Notes under the pieces: model-generated
The model's database searches: none
The model's input: only the letters and a program-made list of their open reading frames with translations
Told to the model about the DNA's origin: nothing
Shown: one piece after another, positions 1 through 8,687 of the stretch
Layout of the letters: each line of letters begins with the position of its first letter
Position numbering within the stretch: position 1 is the first letter of the stretch
From: Hippopus hippopus
Taxonomy: Eukaryota > Mollusca > Bivalvia > Cardiida > Cardiidae
Length of the DNA: 64,000 nucleotides
Direction: 5' to 3'
Assembly (NCBI GenBank): GCA_946811185.2
Contig: OX328096.1
Coordinates: forward strand, 64,688,845-64,752,844
Made by a program: the position numbers and the translations under genes

Positions 1-165
1 ACATCACGTCATATAATATCCCCACAACGTAATAAGAAGACTACATAAGGTATTGAGGAAACTACATAACATAACAATTTAACACCATAACGTAATCTAA
101 AAACACCATCACGTAATATAAAGACCACATAACGTAATGCAAAGACCACACCTCGTAACGCATAT
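1..165. repeat. Degenerate ~21-bp tandem repeat
   Basis: About eight imperfect copies of a unit near ACCATAACGTAATATAAAGAC-like spacing (period 20-22 bp) run from the window edge. The core CGTAAT recurs most regularly. The array may continue to the left of the window. Confidence 0.6.
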
Positions 166-349
166 ATGAAATAATGGAATAAAAAAACGACTAGACGATC
201 TAAAATATCACGTAAAGAAATGTTTTATGACAACATAAGACAGTTATGGCGTTCCATAGTAGTATGTATAGATACAACATGATTTTGAAGATAAGCAGGA
301 GAACAGAGATACTTGATGTAGATAACTTTACCAAGTGACTTAGAAAGGT

Positions 350-1111
350 TGGCTCTACCAGTGGAGGGCGATGTTGGATGTTTCAGTACACTGCTTTGTT
401 GTTTAGATTAAATGTCGTTAAAGTATGCCTATGTTTCATCGCAAGTTACATTACGATCAGTAAAGTTTGACCCCTCTACCCTAATGCGTTCTGAAATTTC
501 TTAGCAGATTTCAACCCTAACCACCATTTTCTCGGGCGTCAGTTGCCGAGGTACCCACATTGTGCAAACACGCGACATTCCAAGATTCTCGGTCAAAATC
601 TCCTGAGCACTTTTATATGAAATGTCAAATGTGTCAGCTATTTTCCTGACAGTATTTCGGCGATCTTGTTTTACATGCTGCTCTACATCCGTTATGATTT
701 TGTGTGTGACTGATGTTGATGGACGGCCAGATTTAGGATCATCTTTAACAGTATCGCACCCTTGTCTAAACCGGTCCGATGGATGTACGAATATCAGATT
801 TCTTGAGTGCAGAGTCCCCTTAAACTGTTTCTAAATCGGTTTCGAGTTCCGATAAAGACTTTCCGAGTTTGACGTAAAACTTTTTGATTACTCCCGGCTC
901 AAATAAAACGTCGTCCGATATTTTGGACCACTTATGCAGTATATGACGTCATCAAAATGACGTCATACCTTACCTACTTGAATATGACGACATTTGAAAG
1001 CTTGAGTCAGTTACCAGATAATTAATGCTCATCTATGCAAATTTTTGTAATCCTACGTGTAGTAGTTTTCAAAATAACGAGGTGGTCCACGATCTTTCTG
1101 ACCACCCCTCG
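350..1111 (-). pseudogene. Degenerate mariner-type transposase relic
   Basis: Read on the minus strand, pieces of a mariner transposase N-terminal half are visible across changing frames: a KLGKS helix near 860-880, a short KSGRPSTS linker near 720-740, a second helix-turn-helix near 590-690 and a CDET catalytic-type motif near 430-445. The higher-coordinate end looks like a mariner terminus (CCTCG followed by TA at 1112-1113). The other terminus is not recognised. Stops and frameshifts are dense, so this is a dead copy. It abuts a TTAACGACG-family fragment at exactly the TA dinucleotide, so it probably inserted into that element. Confidence 0.65.
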
Positions 1112-1278
1112 TATATACCTTTTTCAAAGGCAACTTTCTCAGAAACGAGCACGGTGACCCATATCTTTTTTACTGTAATCTCCTAGATCTAGAGACATGA
1201 TGAGCTTTGTATGTGCAAAGTTTAAAGAAAATCTGTCCGTTAGAAAAATTTGTGATATACGTCGTTAACTATCACAAT
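1112..1278 (-). repeat. Fragment of TTAACGACG-ended element family
   Basis: This stretch, reverse-complemented, matches the first ~150 bp of the elements at 48096 and 51652, ending at the same terminus TTAACGACGTATAT. The fragment is interrupted at its inner side by the mariner relic. Confidence 0.75.
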
Positions 1279-1303
1279 GACAAATACACTTTCAAACCAA
1301 TTG

Positions 1304-1566
1304 GCAGCCCAGTCGGGTAACTCGGTGGTAAGCGTATCTGACTCGTGACCTGCAGGCTCGATACCCGGTTGCGACAAACTTTCTTTCCCGCGTTTTTTTC
1401 GCCTCTCACCTCTGATGCATGTGAGAAAAGTAGTCTGTGGCTTGGAAAGAAAGTTGTTTCAGTACTGGTGAGAGAAAGCCAGGAAACACATGCGTAGGCG
1501 CACTGACCGCCGTGATATGATCTAAGCTGTTAAAACGGCGTTAAACTCCAATACAAAGAAACAAAC
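1304..1566 (+). mobile_element. tRNA-derived SINE
   Basis: A tRNA-like head carries an A-box-like AACTCGGTGGTAAG (about 1320-1333) and a B box GGCTCGATACCC (1356-1367). It is followed by a non-tRNA body and a tail near GGCGTTAAACTCCAATAC and an A-rich end. A related body without the head occurs at about 61590-61756, which supports a dispersed family. Confidence 0.65.
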
Positions 1567-2103
1567 AAAACTAGCTGGCTGCTTTTCCATGTGAACATTG
1601 CCGAACATTTACCTGTACGAGAAATGATCCTACTGCAATAAAATACAACAGTATTCGAAAATAATCTCATGTCGAACCGAGACTTGAAGGTAACCTCTAC
1701 ATCACAAGTCTCGTGCTTTGTAGCCTGGGTCCAGGCAATAATAATTTCTTAATAACTCCGTATGACGCTCTCTTAATCGCGGTCTGCTTAAGATCTTTGG
1801 CAGCTGTCTGTTTATCGCTTCTGTTATCATTACTGCCAGGGGATTTTCGAGGGTCTCCTCATGACCATGTATTGTGCAGATAATCTAATTATAACTTGGT
1901 TTTTTTTGCGTGTTGTCATCATGTTGAATTTTTGACAATGTAAGGTCCGAATGATATACGAGGGCTGTTCGATATGTAATGTGTATTGTACCACAGCGCG
2001 ATAACGCTTTCAACGATTTCGTGGATGATGATACGCTTGAGTAGCTCTATTCAATACCTTTCCAACGGTATAAATACGAGCCTTTAGCTCCATATAGTTT
2101 TAA

Positions 2104-2388
2104 GACCAGCCTGCATAGCTCAGTTGGTAGAGCGTAGGACTCATGATCATGAGGGTGTGGGGTCGATCCCCACGGCTGGCCATCTAAAATTACTAATAGT
2201 CTTTCGGATGAGACGTTAAACCGAGGTCCCGTGTGACGGTGCTATACACCGAGCACGTTAAAAGAACCAGGCGAAACTTAGGATGGGTTTCGTCCTGTAT
2301 CTGCACTATCCCCCGTAACAATACTAACAGCCTTCAGGGGGCGTCGCCCATATGGGAAACCGGTGGCGACGATAAATAAACGCATATT
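2104..2388 (+). mobile_element. tRNA-derived SINE inserted in the mariner
   Basis: A perfect 13-bp target duplication CATATAGTTTTAA lies at 2091-2103 and 2389-2401. The head is tRNA-like, with A box TAGCTCAGTTGG (2115-2126) and B box GGTCGATCC (2161-2169). A central segment (about 2196-2240, containing GAGACGTTAAACCG) resembles conserved central domains of metazoan SINEs as I remember them. It separates the mariner 5' terminus from its transposase frame, so it is younger than the mariner insertion. Confidence 0.82.
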
Positions 2389-2448
2389 CATATAGTTTTA
2401 AACTTATAGTCATTTCAATAGAGCTAGTCGTTGACCACTGTTGTAAAA

Positions 2449-3522
2449 ATGGTTGGGAAACGGATTAAGAATATTGAAGAAATCAGAGCTTATATAAAAG
2501 TTCGCACAAAACTCGATCATTCGGTAATGCAGATTTTTACTGAATTGGGGGAAGTTTATGGGTCTGATAAGGTATCTTATGAGACAATTCGTTGGTGGAG
2601 AAAGAAATTTCTGACTGGCACAGAGTCCATCAAAGATGCAGCAAAATCTGGCCGACCTGTGACTGTAACAGGCAAGGCAAATGTCTCAAAAGTCAGGGAA
2701 ATAATTCAAAGTGATGGCAGATACACGATTCGTGATATTGCCAACGCTGTTGGCATATCGCTATCGCGGGTGCATTTCATTTTGAAGCGTATTTTGAAAG
2801 TACGAAAGATTTCTGTCAGATGGATACCGCATATATTGACAGATGACCAAAAACGGGTACGAGTACAAACCGCTAAGCAATTGCTCAAAATGTTTCCCAA
2901 ATTCAATCAAAGACAATTCGCAAACATCGTTACTGGTGACGAAACATGGGTTCACTATTTCGAACCAGTAAGAAAAATTGGAAACAAAATATGGCTAACT
3001 AAACACGGTAGAAGGCCTGTAGTTGCCAAAAGAAACATAAGCACAAAGAAGGTTCTTTATTGGATATTCTTCTCATGTGATGGTATAGCCGTACAAATTC
3101 CGGTGCCGAAGGGCAAAAGTGTTACAGGTCGGTATTACCGAGATATTATACTAAAAAAGCTCAAGTAATATTATCTTAAACGACGCCTTGTGTCAGGATT
3201 TAGGCATGTTCGTCTACTTCATGATAATGCTCTGTCACATACATCTGAGCTTGTGAATCAATTTTTAAAGTCGGAGAAGGTTACCGTCTTGCCACATCCA
3301 CCATACTCTCCAGATCTAGGCCCATGCGACTTTTTCCTTTTTCCAAAACTTAAAAAGTTCTTATCTGGTCGTCGTTACAAGTCCCGACAAGCCCTTGGCT
3401 CAGCCATCAGTCAGTGCCTCAGAGGTCTACCTAAATCAGCGTACCGTGACACATTTCAGACATGGATTCAGAGAATGAAATTATGTATTTCAAACCGCGG
3501 AGAATACTTTGAAGGGATGTAA
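2449..3522 (+). pseudogene. Mariner transposase (DD34D), one in-frame stop
   Basis: The transposase would cut and paste the surrounding mariner. The frame from ATG at 2449 is open to a TAA at 3166-3168, and the same frame continues from 3169 to 3522. An N-terminal paired helix-turn-helix region with the linker KSGRPVTVT precedes the catalytic domain. The acidic triad is visible: Asp in GDETWVHYF, Asp in LLHDNA and Asp in PDLGPCDFF, with 34 residues between the last two, the hallmark of mariner. The single stop falls between the first and second catalytic Asp, so the protein is inactive unless the stop is an assembly error. The usual mariner length (~345-360 aa) fits the joined span of 357 codons. 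Confidence 0.88.
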
Positions 3523-3706
3523 TGTTCATTTCACTATTTGAGTCGAATGCTTTTGAGATATCGTACAATACACATTACATATCGAACAACCCTCGTAAAA
3601 GGAAAAATGAACGGACAGAAACCCAGGCTACGTTCTTTGACTCCTAGGTACAGATGCGGAATTTTATTTGCCTGTGATAACCAACTAGTCAATCCTACTG
3701 TTTCAG

Positions 3707-3811
3707 TGTTATGAGTACACCTGTACCGGAAATGGCTGTCTAACGACAGAAGTGACCACAAATCCCTTGTTGATCAAGAAATGTGACCGTCTAATTTATA
3801 AAGGATGTTAT
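3707..3811 (+). CDS. Internal exon of a Ly6/uPAR-type (three-finger) protein
   Basis: A 105-bp exon, phase 0 at both ends, lies between a polypyrimidine-AG acceptor (TTTCAG ends at 3706) and the donor GTAAGTAT at 3812. It encodes 35 residues with five cysteines beginning CYEYTCTGNGC, the cysteine pattern of the early Ly6 fold. It joins in frame to the exon at 6141. Exons for the signal peptide were not found and probably lie to the left of the window. The mariner ends only 112 bp upstream, inside the preceding intron. Function cannot be said beyond a small secreted or GPI-linked surface protein. Confidence 0.7.
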
Positions 3812-4950
3812 GTAAGTATCCTTAAATACGGCTGATGAGGCAAACTTAAGCGTTTCTTTTACATTGTAATTCTTAATGCGCATGTTTATGCTTAAAGCTG
3901 AACTGGTACATGACAATAAATGTTAGCAAATTTCTAAAATGTCATCATTGGAAGTCCAAAAGTTTGGTACTTGGGTAATGATCCAATTGTTTTACTTTAT
4001 TTGATAAGCTATTTTGGGATCACAGAATAAATACCAAGCGAAAACGCTAGGTACACTTGAGGCGCTACAAGTGCCATACAAGATTTCATCGATCAAGGAT
4101 TTGAAAAATTCTTAGCACAAACTTAATAGGGTTGATATCAAAAGGGGAACCCGCACAACAGGGGAAGGTAACCATAAAAATATTTTAACACGGTTATGCC
4201 CCTTTTTTCGACATGAAATTTTCACTGAAAATCAATCTATTTTGACAGCAACTGCAGCTGAGCGTTGGCACCCGCATGCGATGCTCTTGTATTGTTTTCA
4301 AAACATGTCTATTGCCTGAAGAACTTTACCTGATGTGCTATTGTACTACTATTGTGGAGGAGAAAACGTGCATCTGTAGCTGATGGCACGAAAGCTGGTG
4401 CATTTTTGAGCTCACCTCAGCACAACGTGCTCAAGGGGAGCTCTTAGGATCACTCTGTGTCCGTCGTCAACAATTCTTTAAACATCATCTCGTCCTAAAC
4501 CACTGGACCAATGTCAACCAAACTTGGCAGAAATGTTCCTTGGGAGGTCCTCTTTAAAAACTGTTCACAGAATTTGATTCCATCAAAAACTCTGGTTGCC
4601 ATGGCAACCAAATGGAATTTTCTAAGAAATTCTTTAAAAATCTTCTCCTCTGAAACCGTTGGTCAGATTTTGAAATAATTTCACAGAAATGTTCCTTGGG
4701 TGACCCTTTTCAAAACTTGTTCGCGAAATTTTGATCCGTCGAAAAACATGGTCCCGTGGGGGGGGGGGGCTCTTTGCACCGTATGGACTTAAAGAAATTC
4801 TTTGAAATTCTTCTTCTCTTAAACCACTCGTCAGATTTTGAAATAATTTCACAGAAATGTCCCTTGGATGCCCCTTTTGAAAAATTGTTCGCGAAATTTT
4901 TATCCATCAAGAAACATGGCTGTGGTGGTAGGGGGCTATTTGCACTATAC

Positions 4951-5175
4951 TGTTACGGGAGACCACTCCTTCATGCATGGCTTCGTCCCGATTTAAATAC
5001 AATACCTGACAACTGCGTTAGGGAGATATCTCTTTAGCTCAGTGGTTATGGTACTGGTCTTTTAAACCTCGAAAAATGAGGATCTTGTCCGCCGTGGGTT
5101 CGAATCCCGCCAAATGCGGTTTGTATTTCAGCCATGCATTTGTTCATTTGTTTGTTACGCACTTTGTTCGTAAGA
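4951..5175 (+). repeat. TRIM left LTR with Pol III-type tRNA-like promoter
   Basis: The LTR carries a tRNA-like stretch: A box TAGCTCAGTGG (5035-5045), an anticodon-type arm with loop CTTTTAA (anticodon TTT if read as a tRNA), an enlarged variable region, and B box GGTTCGAATCC (5097-5107) in a pairable T arm. It is 9 bp longer than the right copy because of extra sequence just ahead of the B box. Confidence 0.8.
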
Positions 5176-5193
5176 TGGGGGCTCGTCCGGGAT
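5176..5193 (+). promoter_or_regulatory. Primer-binding site, tRNA-Pro type
   Basis: Eighteen of 18 bases fit the complement of a metazoan tRNA-Pro acceptor end, immediately after the left LTR. This is where minus-strand DNA synthesis would be primed in reverse transcription. Confidence 0.85.
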
Positions 5194-5313
5194 CGGCCAT
5201 TGAGCCATTAATCCCATTTGTTGTCCAAAAATTGACATTTGTTGTCTAAATAATAGACTTACTGCCTAATAAGGCTTTGAGTCATCAATAACTGATGACT
5301 TTAAGAGGGGTTG

Positions 5314-5529
5314 TGTTACGGGAGACCACTCCTTCATGCATGGCTTCGTCCCGATTTAAATACAATACCTGACAACTGCGTTAGGGAGATATCTCTTTAG
5401 CTCAGTAGTTATGGTATTGGTCTTTTAAACCTCGAAAAATGAAGATCTTGGTTTCGAATCCCGCCAGATGCGGTTTGTATTTCAGCCATGCATTTGTTCA
5501 TTTGTTTGTTACGGACTTTGTTCGTAAGA
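5314..5529 (+). repeat. TRIM right LTR
   Basis: It is nearly identical to the left LTR over 216 bp. It has A box TAGCTCAGTAG (5398-5408) and B box GTTTCGAATCC (5451-5461) but lacks the 9 bp ahead of the T arm, so the tRNA-like fold is poorer than in the left copy. Confidence 0.8.
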
Positions 5530-6140
5530 ATACGGACATGAAGAAATTCTTAAGAATTCTTCTATGAAACCACTGGTCAGATTTTCAAATAATTTCACAG
5601 AAATGATCTTTTGGTGCCAAATTATGCCCCTTTTTTGACTTAGAATTTTAACTTACTATCCAGCACCCAACAGCCAATTGTTGGTACCCGCATGCGGTGC
5701 TCTTGTTTTTTTTTTTTATTGAAGTTATTAAAGAAAAAGTTTTGGAATAACCAAAAAAAAAATTGGCTATGGTCCTCTCAAAAATTCAGGTGAGCGATCC
5801 AGGGCCATCTTGGCCCTCTTGTTTTTATTTCTTCATCGCATTACAGCATTTGAGACCCGCAGAGCGCTTGCAGAGGGCAACGTAAAATGACTTAAAAGCA
5901 GAAATATGTTTTTGTAAAGTTAGAAAACATCGTGGGAAAAAGGGGAACTTTACTGTTCCCAGCATTTTCTCCTTTTCTCACAATGTTTTCAAGAGCTCTC
6001 TTTCTCAGGGTCCTTAAAACTCGGGATTGTGTGGTAAAGCTTGAAGACAAATTAGATATTCGGCGAACTGATCTCATGAAAAACAATGTTTATGTCAAAA
6101 TCGCGTATATTCCATGAAGTTCCTTCTTCTATTTATTCAG

Positions 6141-6374
6141 ACCATTACGACGTCATTTACTGGGTTTTCTACTACGACCACTGGGTGCATTGATCGCCAG
6201 TTTGAGTGTCAGCCTGGCAAGTGTTCGTCCTTGACCTCGGTAACGGAAGTCACGTGCTGTAACACGGATCTATGTAATGATGGCGAGTCAACGTCTGCAG
6301 GAGCAAGACCGTCTTTAGGGCTGTCCAGTGTGATAATATGTTTGTCTTTTGTGATTCTTTCGACAAGCACGTAG
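6141..6374 (+). CDS. Last exon of the Ly6/uPAR-type protein, GPI signal
   Basis: The exon follows a pyrimidine-rich acceptor (TTTATTCAG ends at 6140) and joins in phase 0 to the exon ending at 3811. It encodes CIDRQFECQ, then the diagnostic CCNTDLCN motif of the Ly6 family, then a Ser/Gly/Ala spacer and a hydrophobic C-terminus ending in a short Ser/Thr stretch before TAG. That is the layout of a GPI-attachment signal, so the mature protein is probably anchored at the cell surface. Homology to a named Ly6 gene cannot be fixed from the sequence alone. Confidence 0.78.
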   Translation, partial: TITTSFTGFSTTTTGCIDRQFECQPGKCSSLTSVTEVTCCNTDLCNDGESTSAGARPSLGLSSVIICLSFVILSTST

Positions 6375-6471
6375 AATAGCATACAAGTAATTTACTGGTG
6401 ATTAAATTTCTGTTGAGTGTAATGCAAACTATCGCTACATGGAAATAAGAAACTAGTGACAGAACAAACCT

Positions 6472-6697
6472 TTAACCCTTTATCACACAATCCCAAGTTT
6501 TAACGACCCTGAGACAGAAGCCTTTTGAAAACACTGTCGGAAAAGGAGAAAATGCTGGTAACCAGCATTTTCTCCTTTTCAAACAATATTTTCTACCCTA
6601 TCAAAGACAACTATAATTTGAGCCACATTGAAATTTTCGTCTGCAAATGCTTTCAATTTGGGCAAGTCTACATTTTTGTCGTGTGGCTAAGAGTTAA
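6472..6697 (-). mobile_element. TTAA MITE with palindromic core (complete copy)
   Basis: The copy is bounded by TTAACCCTTTATCACACAA and GTGTGGCTAAGAGTTAA, ends inverted to each other with TTAA at each side. The centre (about 6535-6590) is a hairpin with arms GGAGAAAATGCTGGT and ACCAGCATTTTCTCC. It lies just behind the Ly6-type gene. Confidence 0.8.
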
Positions 6698-7590
6698 GGT
6701 AAAGGAAAATTATTTATGTTGAAAGCACTTTGGAGAAAAAAAGTTATTGCGTGCAAAAAGTGACTGATCTTTTACCCTTGATGTTTTCAAAAGCTGTTTA
6801 ATGCCGGGTATGTAGACTATATGGAGATTAACATCCGTGTCAGTTTTATTTGATTATGAAAAATGAACCAAATAAACAAACACTCCTATGTTGGAAAAGA
6901 CTTTTTAAAGGCCGAATAGCGGCCCAAAGACAATGAAGGTGTTAAAATGCAGTTACAGTTTAATTATACCATTTTAAAGTATGAACTAGAAATAGGTGTG
7001 TCAGAGACATGGATGCCCCTGCTAAATGATATTGGTCACAGATATGTCATATGAGAGAATCAGTAGGTATTACAGAAAATTGTTGTTTTGGATAACAGCT
7101 TAGACAGGGTTAAGAAGGTTTGTTTATATATAGCCAAGCAGATAAAAGATTATTTATACCTGATAACAAAATTGAGGACTGGTCCAAGTTGAAAGCAATA
7201 TGCAGACAATAAATTATATGGTTTGTATTGCATATGGTAGAAAACTTTGTGAGAAAAAGAAGAAATTGCTGGTTTTGAGCATCAACTTCTTTTTATTCAG
7301 CATTTTCCTTAATCTTTCAACTGAGGGTTACTTATACTCAGGATTATGAAGATCTTAACTTGAGGAATGAGAGTGAAAATAGCAATAATAAAAACTTTGA
7401 TGGACTTCCTCTATGAGACAGGAACAAATTGGATTGAATATTATCACACTGGACTATAGTTGAAGGGTAGGTTGCAGCCTCAATATTCTCTGGCATAGTT
7501 CTTTGGATGAGTCTTTTTAAAAACCAAAACTGTATCTTCATATCACAATTCTGCTGAGCAGGATGTAAAACTGGGTTGAACAGTCAATTT

Positions 7591-7802
7591 AAACATTTGA
7601 CCTTCAACTGTGACCTTGAGCGTATGGAAACAAACTTTTTGCATGACACTAGTACTTGTTAAGGAGAACAAGTGTGCGAAGTTTTTTTGAAATCCATTGA
7701 TAAATGTAGAAGTTATGCTCCTGACAAGGTCTATTTAAACATTTGACCTTCAACTGTGACCTTGACCTTGGGCGTATCAAAACAAACTTTTCCCATGACA
7801 CT
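7591..7802 (+). repeat. ~147-bp tandem repeat, left part, split by the Polinton
   Basis: One whole monomer (7591-7736) and the start of a second (7737-7802) share ACCTTCAACTGTGACCTTGA and CATGACACTAGT. The second monomer resumes at 25875 after the Polinton. The monomer contains TTATGCTCCTGACAAG, similar to the last segment of monomers in other tandem families of the window. Confidence 0.85.
7797..7802. repeat. Polinton target-site duplication, left
   Basis: GACACT directly precedes the left terminal AGTAGATAGT and equals 25875-25880 after the right end. Six base pairs is the Polinton norm. Confidence 0.95.
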
Positions 7803-8089
7803 AGTAGATAGTAAAATACCCTATCCGGGCCATTTTGATTGGCTCAGAAATAAAAATCGTAAAATGGCCCAGACATTCCAAAAAATGGCCCAGCTAATTC
7901 CTTAACCAACCCCCACACAAATCCCTTAACCAACTAACTAGTTAACCAGACAAACCGACTAACTAGTTAACCACAAATCCAAGGCTAACTTAAACTTCAA
8001 AAAATTTACAATTTTTTATTTTTTCAAATTTTTTTTCGATCAATCACATATGTCAGTCCAAAAAATTTTTGAAATTTTTCTATTTTTAC
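7803..8089 (+). repeat. Polinton left terminal inverted repeat
   Basis: It is 287 bp, inverted copy of 25588-25874. The outer part includes two near-identical CTAACTAGTTAACCA motifs; the inner edge is AT-rich and ends TTTTTCTATTTTTAC just ahead of the first gene. Confidence 0.95.
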
Positions 8090-8114
8090 CGGACAAATTT
8101 GTCAAAGTACGAAC

Positions 8115-8642
8115 ATGGAACCATTAAAAGAGTATATCGAAGAGATGGAAATAAAAGATGAGAGATTAATGGAATCGATAAGAAATATGAGAGAAAATTT
8201 AATGAATGTTGAAATAGCTAAAGATAAATTCAAAAATTTAATATTAAATTACCCAAAAGAACACCAAAAACTATATTTAGCTAAATTTGCATATTTGTTA
8301 GCTAATTACACAAACTCTATTTTAGATGAAATAAGTCCAGAAATCAGACAACACGCAAATGTTCTTTTAGCATTTTGGGAACAGTTAGATGTTTTTGCTA
8401 AATCTTCTAAAAAAGACATAATCAGAGATGTTAAAAACCAAATGGGTTTAAATATAGAAAGGAGAGGACAAACAAGAAATGAAATAGTATTTAAAATTGT
8501 AGAAAAGCTGTTATTATTTGAGGAGGATAATATTTATGATTTTATTAAAAGAAGGAGAACGACATTACCAGTAAGTAAAAGATTAATGACTAAAACGAGA
8601 AAAGTAGCAAATTTGGCAGCCGCAAACATTACAGATATATAA
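8115..8642 (+). CDS. Unknown helical protein, Polinton left-end gene
   Basis: 175 aa, not recognised. It is predicted to be mostly helical, acidic at the N-terminus (MEPLKEYIEEMEIKDERL) and basic at the C-terminus (KRRRTTLP, KRLMTKTRK). No cysteine motif, signal peptide or membrane segment is seen. The frame is intact. It starts 25 bp after the TIR inner edge, and the TIR-edge motif TTTTTCTATTTTTAC lies ~40 bp before the ATG, as for the gene at the other end. It reads towards the polymerase, and its stop codon lies in the arm of a hairpin. Position and promoter type suggest a regulatory or replication accessory role, but this is inference only. Confidence 0.75.
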   Translation: MEPLKEYIEEMEIKDERLMESIRNMRENLMNVEIAKDKFKNLILNYPKEHQKLYLAKFAYLLANYTNSILDEISPEIRQHANVLLAFWEQLDVFAKSSKKDIIRDVKNQMGLNIERRGQTRNEIVFKIVEKLLLFEEDNIYDFIKRRRTTLPVSKRLMTKTRKVANLAAANITDI

Positions 8643-8664
8643 CTTACAATGATAAGTTATATAT
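8635..8664. terminator. Hairpin at tail-to-tail junction 1
   Basis: Perfect 11-bp arms ATATATAACTT and AAGTTATATAT with an 8-nt loop. It lies between the left-end gene, whose TAA is inside the left arm, and the end of the polymerase gene. A transcript from either strand could fold it. The same arm core is used at 22827-22858. Confidence 0.65.
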
Positions 8665-8687
8665 TACAACTTAACACATCCATAAAT

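Larger units (their letters stand above)
1959..3595 (+). mobile_element. Mariner transposon with TA target duplication
   Basis: The ends are inverted repeats of at least 34 bp beginning CGAGGGCTGTTCGATATG on the left and CGAGGGTTGTTCGATATG on the right (one difference in this stretch). TA dinucleotides flank both sides (1957-1958 and 3596-3597). It contains one transposase reading frame broken by a single stop and a SINE inserted ahead of that frame. Without the SINE and one duplicated 13-mer the element is about 1.34 kb, usual for mariner. Confidence 0.88.
4951..5529 (+). mobile_element. Miniature LTR retrotransposon (TRIM) with tRNA-like sequence in each LTR
   Basis: Two direct repeats (4951-5175 and 5314-5529) start TGTTACGGGAGACC and end TTCGTAAGA, flanked by the 4-bp duplication ATAC (4947-4950 and 5530-5533). 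Directly after the left repeat, 5176-5193 reads TGGGGGCTCGTCCGGGAT, the complement of a tRNA-Pro 3' end including CCA. A purine-rich AAGAGGGG (5303-5310) precedes the right repeat as polypurine tract. The internal region is only 138 bp and non-coding. These are the parts of an LTR retrotransposon without genes, so mobilisation must be in trans. The LTR end is not the usual CA. Confidence 0.85.
4260..5827. repeat. Tandem-monomer mobile repeat (~150-170-bp units)
   Basis: Monomers that each contain AAACCACTGGTCAGATTTT-like text and TTTCACAGAAATG start near 4476, 4625, 4797 and 5545. The TRIM at 4951-5529 splits the third from the fourth. A phrase near CACCCGCATGCGATGCTCTT occurs on both sides of the array (about 4270 and 5685). 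The right end (5790-5823, GGTGAGCGATCCAGGGCCAT) is the reverse complement of the left terminus of the 145-bp satellite elements at 33827 and 44201, so different monomers share one terminus. Confidence 0.65.
3812..6140. other. Intron filled with satellite-type repeat and a TRIM
   Basis: No coding signal is seen between the two Ly6-type exons. The left third (3812-4260) shows nothing recognisable. From about 4260 the intron holds the tandem-monomer element, the miniature LTR element and a copy of the TTAA MITE core (about 5925-6000). Confidence 0.6.

Noticed and set aside
622..834. Plus-strand 70-codon frame
   Set aside because: Antisense shadow of the degenerate mariner transposase.
2104..2176. 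A working tRNA gene
   Set aside because: It is the head of a SINE with a target duplication and a non-tRNA body; acceptor pairing is poor.
5035..5110. A genuine tRNA-Lys gene duplicated in tandem
   Set aside because: Both copies are inside LTRs with PBS, PPT and TSD, and the variable region is too long for tRNA-Lys.
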